The notes under the pieces were generated by a model. That model saw only the letters and a list, made by a program, of their open reading frames with translations, was not told the origin of the DNA and made no database searches. A stretch of 10,813 nucleotides of DNA from Clostridia bacterium (GTDB lineage: Bacteria; Bacillota; Clostridia; Oscillospirales; CAG-272). The DNA lies in assembly GCA_017457465.1 (NCBI GenBank), contig JAFTHJ010000255.1:1-10813 (forward strand), given 5' to 3'. Position numbers and translations under genes: made by a program. Positions 7,837-10,813 of the stretch are shown here, piece by piece (position 1 is the first letter of the stretch; each line of letters starts with the position of its first letter).

Positions 7837-7858
7837 TATATCTGTCGGGTGAGTGTAA

Positions 7859-9319
7859 ATGAAAAATTTGTTTTTTAAGAAAAAAGACGCCTTGATAACA
7901 TACGGCGGGGAATACACCTATGAAAATGAGCGCTATATTATCGCTTACGAGGGTGAACTGTATCTTAATAACAAAAGACTTGCTTGTGAAGAGCTTGTAT
8001 GCTTTTTGGAGAAGGACGGAGACATAGCTTTAATTGACGGTCTTTACAGCTTGGTGGTTTATTCTAAATCTTCCGAAGAGCTTACGGTTTCACAGGATAT
8101 AATATCTTATTTTCACCCTATGTATTTTTCGGCGACCGATTCAGCCTTTGCGGTTTCTGTAAGTATGAGAGAATTAATAGCGCAAAACGAAATGAAAGCT
8201 GAAATGGAAGACAGTCATATACCCGAATTTTTATATAACGGATTTCTGACAGACGACAGATGCTTGATAAAGGGCATAAAAAAAGTTCCCGCAATGCATA
8301 TTATGAGGTATAATTTTGCAAGGGGTGAGCTGCGATACCAAAAAAGAGATTATTTGCCCGATGAAATTTCTCATATCAATTCGGATTATATCTCCTTACT
8401 TGAAGAAAACATAAAAAGCGAAATAGAGGGTTGTTCGGAGTTAAACATTGCTCTTTCATCGGGATTTGACTCGAATCTTTTGTTGCATATAATATCATCA
8501 ATTGCCCCCGAATGCAAAATTAACGCATTTTGCATCGGTTCGTCAAAGGGAAATGACGAGGTTGAAAATGTAAAAAAGATTTGTGAAGCCTATCCCCAGA
8601 TAAAGCTTTCGGTCTGTGAGGTCTCACCGAGTATTTTGAAATCTTTCCCTCAAATGGTTTATGAGTTGGAGGACAGTATATTTGAGAGAGGGATATTCCT
8701 TCAATATATGTTGGCACAGGCGTTGGATACTAAAAGTAATTTTCCTGTGTTTTTAGGAGAGGGGGCAGATCAGTTGCTTTCGTCTGAATTCTCTCTGGAT
8801 GTTTCTCCTTACTTTTTTGTTGGCAAAAAAGAGCATTACCCGTGGGTCTATTATCCTTATGAAATGTTGAGTTACATAATTATAAAGAAAAACGGAATAT
8901 TTTTAAGAAATCGAGACATCAAAGCCAAATATCCTTTTATCAGAGCGAATTTTATTGACGGCGTAATCAAGTACAGAAAATTAAACGGAACGGGCAAAGA
9001 GCATTATAAAAAATATGTTGTTGAGTCTTTACGCCCCGAGGTTTCGCCAATGCTTGTTAAGCGTCCGGGATCTACGAATCTGACCTCACTGTTTGATGAG
9101 GATAATACAGAAAAAATATTCCGAGCAGCAAAATCGAGCAGATTTTATCCAATGTTGACCGAGCAGCCTGACAGAGATTCGGGCAATGAGGTTGATATGG
9201 ATAATTGCTTGAAAATTATATATCTTATGCTTTTTGAACGGATATTTTGTTCTTCGCAAAATTCGGACAGCTTAAAGGAAGATATATGTGATTTTGATTT
9301 TGAAAAATTGTTCTATTGA
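7859..9319 (+). CDS. Asparagine-synthetase-like amide ligase with a degenerate glutaminase domain
   Basis: A 486-residue relative of class B asparagine synthetases. Residues 1-115 match the later part of a class II glutamine amidotransferase domain (ALIDGLYSLVVYS at 57-69, then a segment like the RDxxGxxPLYY region), but the protein starts at MKNLFF and lacks the N-terminal Cys2 nucleophile and the RGPD region, so it should not hydrolyse glutamine. The synthetase half has an ATP-binding PP-loop LSSGFDS (199-205; usual form SGGxDS, so one Gly is Ser), FLGEGADQLL (298-307), and KYPFI...VKRPGS matching the RxPFLD...RxKxG C-terminal landmarks. It probably adenylates a carboxylate and joins it to ammonia or an amine, as lasso-peptide cyclases and other divergent members do. 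An amine made by the aminotransferase at 2101 could be the partner; this is inference. The start ATG has GGGTGAG five bases upstream; the gaps are 22 bases before and 12 after. Confidence 0.87.
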   Translation: MKNLFFKKKDALITYGGEYTYENERYIIAYEGELYLNNKRLACEELVCFLEKDGDIALIDGLYSLVVYSKSSEELTVSQDIISYFHPMYFSATDSAFAVSVSMRELIAQNEMKAEMEDSHIPEFLYNGFLTDDRCLIKGIKKVPAMHIMRYNFARGELRYQKRDYLPDEISHINSDYISLLEENIKSEIEGCSELNIALSSGFDSNLLLHIISSIAPECKINAFCIGSSKGNDEVENVKKICEAYPQIKLSVCEVSPSILKSFPQMVYELEDSIFERGIFLQYMLAQALDTKSNFPVFLGEGADQLLSSEFSLDVSPYFFVGKKEHYPWVYYPYEMLSYIIIKKNGIFLRNRDIKAKYPFIRANFIDGVIKYRKLNGTGKEHYKKYVVESLRPEVSPMLVKRPGSTNLTSLFDEDNTEKIFRAAKSSRFYPMLTEQPDRDSGNEVDMDNCLKIIYLMLFERIFCSSQNSDSLKEDICDFDFEKLFY

Positions 9320-9331
9320 CCGAGGCGGATA

Positions 9332-10771
9332 ATGCGTACTTACTTATTCACATCAGATCCCCAATGCGTAGAAAAAGCAAAAATATTTTTAAAAACAGAA
9401 GATATAACTCTTGTAGAATCTATAAACGATATTTCCTCCGCTGAACGAAAAAGCTGCAAATTGATTATTGATAGTAATTATCTGTCCAAAGTAGCGGAAG
9501 GGTATGAATCGTTAGCCTGTTTTTCTAAAGACAACATATCTGTTTTAATAGAAAACAGAATATTCTGCGCGTCGGATGAGCAGAGAATCCTTGAGGAAAG
9601 AAATTCCGTTCTGGATTATATGGAGCTGAAAATAAGAAACAAAGCTCTTGTTTTCTTCGATTATATAAACGGAAGAGCTGTTCAGAACGGACTTCCCGAG
9701 TATATACAAATAGAGACAACCAGCTATTGTAATGCCCGTTGCATTATGTGCCGCCATTATTATGCGGGGAATAAAGAGGCAAAGCATTTGGATTTTAACT
9801 CTGTTTCCGATATATGCTCTGTATTGGATAGCTGTTACGTTGTAGGTCTGCAGGGAATGGGTGAGCCATTTCTGCATCCTTATTTTTCGGATATAATAGA
9901 AAAGTATATTAGCCACGGTGTAAAAATATCAGCTACAACCAACCTGTCTATTCTGGATGATAAAATTTTAGATTTAATAAAAAATCATTTTGCGAGTATT
10001 CACATATCCTGCGACGGTGCCTGTAAGGAAACCTTTGAGGCAATACGCAAAGGACTGAATTTTGATACCGTTTATTCAAATATGAAACGACTTTCGGAGT
10101 ATTGTCCGAACGTATATAAAGAGATTAACGTTGTGTTGATGCGACAGAACATAGCCGAGCTTGAAGCTTTTATAGATTTGGCAGCTGACGTTGGAATACA
10201 AACAGTAATATTTCACAATATGCAGCCCAGCTTGATTATGAAAAATTTCAAAGATTCTATGGTTAATTATCCGTTGGTCCTTGATTATTTTTGTCGGAAA
10301 GCATATCTTCGCGGTAAAGAAAATGACATTCGGGTTTTGTGTCCTGTTCCGTTCACATTGGAGAAGAGTGACTGGAGCGATTCAACACAAAAGGAATTTG
10401 AGCGTATGAAAAATGCGGTCGATTCCCGTGCGGGTATCAGCAACGAAGAGTTCTGGCAAGAAGAAAAAGAGCTTTATAAAAAGATACCCGAAAAATTTGA
10501 AATTACTTCCTCAAAAGTAAGCTGCAAGGGAATTTGCGATTGGCTGTTAAATCAAGCGTATATCAATATTGACGGAAGCGCAAGTATTTGCTGTAGCAGA
10601 AGTATATATAAAACAGGCGCTTTGAATTCAAGCACTGATTTCAGAAGCATATGGAACAGTGAGCTTTCAAGGAAATTGCGTGAAATATTTTCTTCGGGAT
10701 ATCTTCCGTCGTGCTGCTCCGACTGTGTTATGGTTAAAACAGTACAACTTCAGTTTTTAAGAATAAATTAA
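9332..10771 (+). CDS. Long radical SAM/SPASM domain protein
   Basis: A 479-residue radical SAM enzyme of the same design as the one at 630. Residues 1-100 alternate predicted strands and helices (TYLFTSD, ITLVES, CKLIIDSN, ISVLIEN as strands), suggesting a small Rossmann- or receiver-like module. The core has Cys133-x3-Cys137-x2-Cys140 and GMGEPFLHP (175-183). After a charged insertion (about 340-395) comes a SPASM-type domain: Cys402-x12-Gly-x4-Cys420, FRSIWNSELSRKLREIF (437-453), then Cys462-x2-Cys465. The segments HISCDGACKETFEAIRKG and GICDWL are close to their counterparts in the 630 protein, but the N-terminal regions are unlike. GAGG lies six bases before the ATG. The N-terminal start is echoed by the next gene, so this protein may be one of a tandem series. 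Substrate unknown. Confidence 0.9.
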   Translation: MRTYLFTSDPQCVEKAKIFLKTEDITLVESINDISSAERKSCKLIIDSNYLSKVAEGYESLACFSKDNISVLIENRIFCASDEQRILEERNSVLDYMELKIRNKALVFFDYINGRAVQNGLPEYIQIETTSYCNARCIMCRHYYAGNKEAKHLDFNSVSDICSVLDSCYVVGLQGMGEPFLHPYFSDIIEKYISHGVKISATTNLSILDDKILDLIKNHFASIHISCDGACKETFEAIRKGLNFDTVYSNMKRLSEYCPNVYKEINVVLMRQNIAELEAFIDLAADVGIQTVIFHNMQPSLIMKNFKDSMVNYPLVLDYFCRKAYLRGKENDIRVLCPVPFTLEKSDWSDSTQKEFERMKNAVDSRAGISNEEFWQEEKELYKKIPEKFEITSSKVSCKGICDWLLNQAYINIDGSASICCSRSIYKTGALNSSTDFRSIWNSELSRKLREIFSSGYLPSCCSDCVMVKTVQLQFLRIN

Positions 10772-10777
10772 TAATTC

Positions 10778-10782
10778 AGGAG
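10778..10782 (+). promoter_or_regulatory. Ribosome binding site AGGAG for the gene starting at 10788
   Basis: AGGAG lies five bases before the ATG at 10788, in the 16-base gap after the preceding stop. It supports a real gene starting there although only 26 bases of it are visible. Confidence 0.75.
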
Positions 10783-10787
10783 CTTTA

Positions 10788-10813
10788 ATGGTTAATTTTC
10801 TTTTTACATCGGA
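10788..10813 (+). CDS. Start of a further gene, probable paralogue of the 9332 protein (3' end outside window)
   Basis: Only eight codons and two bases are visible, reading MVNFLFTS followed by GA (Asp or Glu). The preceding gene begins MRTYLFTSD, so the two share LFTS, an aromatic residue at position 4 and perhaps the acid after it, at the same distance from the start. This suggests a further protein with the same N-terminal module, possibly another long radical SAM/SPASM enzyme. The start is supported by AGGAG at 10778. The identity beyond the start is inference from eight residues. Confidence 0.6.

Larger units (their letters stand above)
1..10813 (+). other. Single co-directional operon segment
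   Basis: Eleven genes run in the same direction with junctions of +17, -14, -8, -8, +21, +14, -4, +22, +12 and +16 bases. No gap is long enough for a normal promoter plus leader, and no hairpin followed by a T-run was seen between genes, so one transcript from a promoter upstream of the window is likely. Four overlapping junctions suggest translational coupling. Neither end of the operon is inside the window. Confidence 0.8.

Noticed and set aside
7837..7858. Internal promoter or terminator in the largest intergenic gap
   Set aside because: The gap is only 22 bases, holds a ribosome binding site and shows no hairpin or promoter pair.
9545..9916. Minus-strand open frame of 123 codons
   Set aside because: It is antisense to the conserved radical SAM core at 9332-10771; the plus-strand frame explains the region.
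630..10771. RiPP cluster (sactipeptide, lasso peptide or mycofactocin-like) based on SPASM proteins, an asparagine-synthetase homologue and glycosyltransferases
   Set aside because: No gap can hold a precursor gene, no PqqD-like recognition domain or leader peptidase was seen, and an aminotransferase plus two glycosyltransferases fit a sugar pathway better. A precursor outside the window cannot be excluded.

Overview
The window is one unbroken run of plus-strand genes, with short gaps (12 to 22 bases) or short overlaps (4, 8, 8 and 14 bases) at every junction. It reads as the middle of a single long operon that continues past both edges. The DNA is AT-rich with many AGA and ATA codons, and several starts have strong AGGAG-type ribosome binding sites. 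This suggests a member of the Bacillota, most likely a Clostridia/Oscillospiraceae-like anaerobe. The oxygen-sensitive enzyme content fits an anaerobe. The taxonomic call is an inference from style, not from a marker gene.

Layout, left to right: the C-terminal part of a family 2 glycosyltransferase (1-612); a long radical SAM/SPASM enzyme (630-2114); a DegT/StrS-type PLP sugar or cyclitol aminotransferase (2101-3294); a stand-alone DUF4062 protein (3287-4105); a compact radical SAM/SPASM enzyme (4098-5018); two tandem paralogous radical SAM enzymes with a short auxiliary-cluster domain (5040-5804 and 5819-6613); a second family 2 glycosyltransferase fused to what looks like half of a methyltransferase domain (6610-7836); an asparagine-synthetase-like protein whose glutaminase half has lost its catalytic cysteine (7859-9319); another long radical SAM/SPASM enzyme (9332-10771); and the first eight codons of a further gene (10788 onward) that begins much like the one before it.

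Functionally this looks like an uncharacterised glycan or small-molecule glycoside pathway. Two glycosyltransferases would build the chain. The aminotransferase would put an amine on a keto-sugar or keto-cyclitol. The asparagine-synthetase-like protein could form an amide. Five radical SAM enzymes would do oxidations, epimerisations, deoxygenations or C-C/C-S chemistry on the sugar or its substituent. The closest known logic is that of aminocyclitol antibiotics, where a radical SAM Twitch/SPASM dehydrogenase (BtrN type) works with a StsC/BtrS-type aminotransferase. That is a parallel in enzyme classes, not proof of product. No precursor peptide, transporter, flippase, polymerase or regulator is present in the window, and neither operon end is visible. 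No RNA genes, mobile elements, CRISPR arrays, terminators or internal promoters were seen, and there is no gene-free stretch longer than 22 bases.
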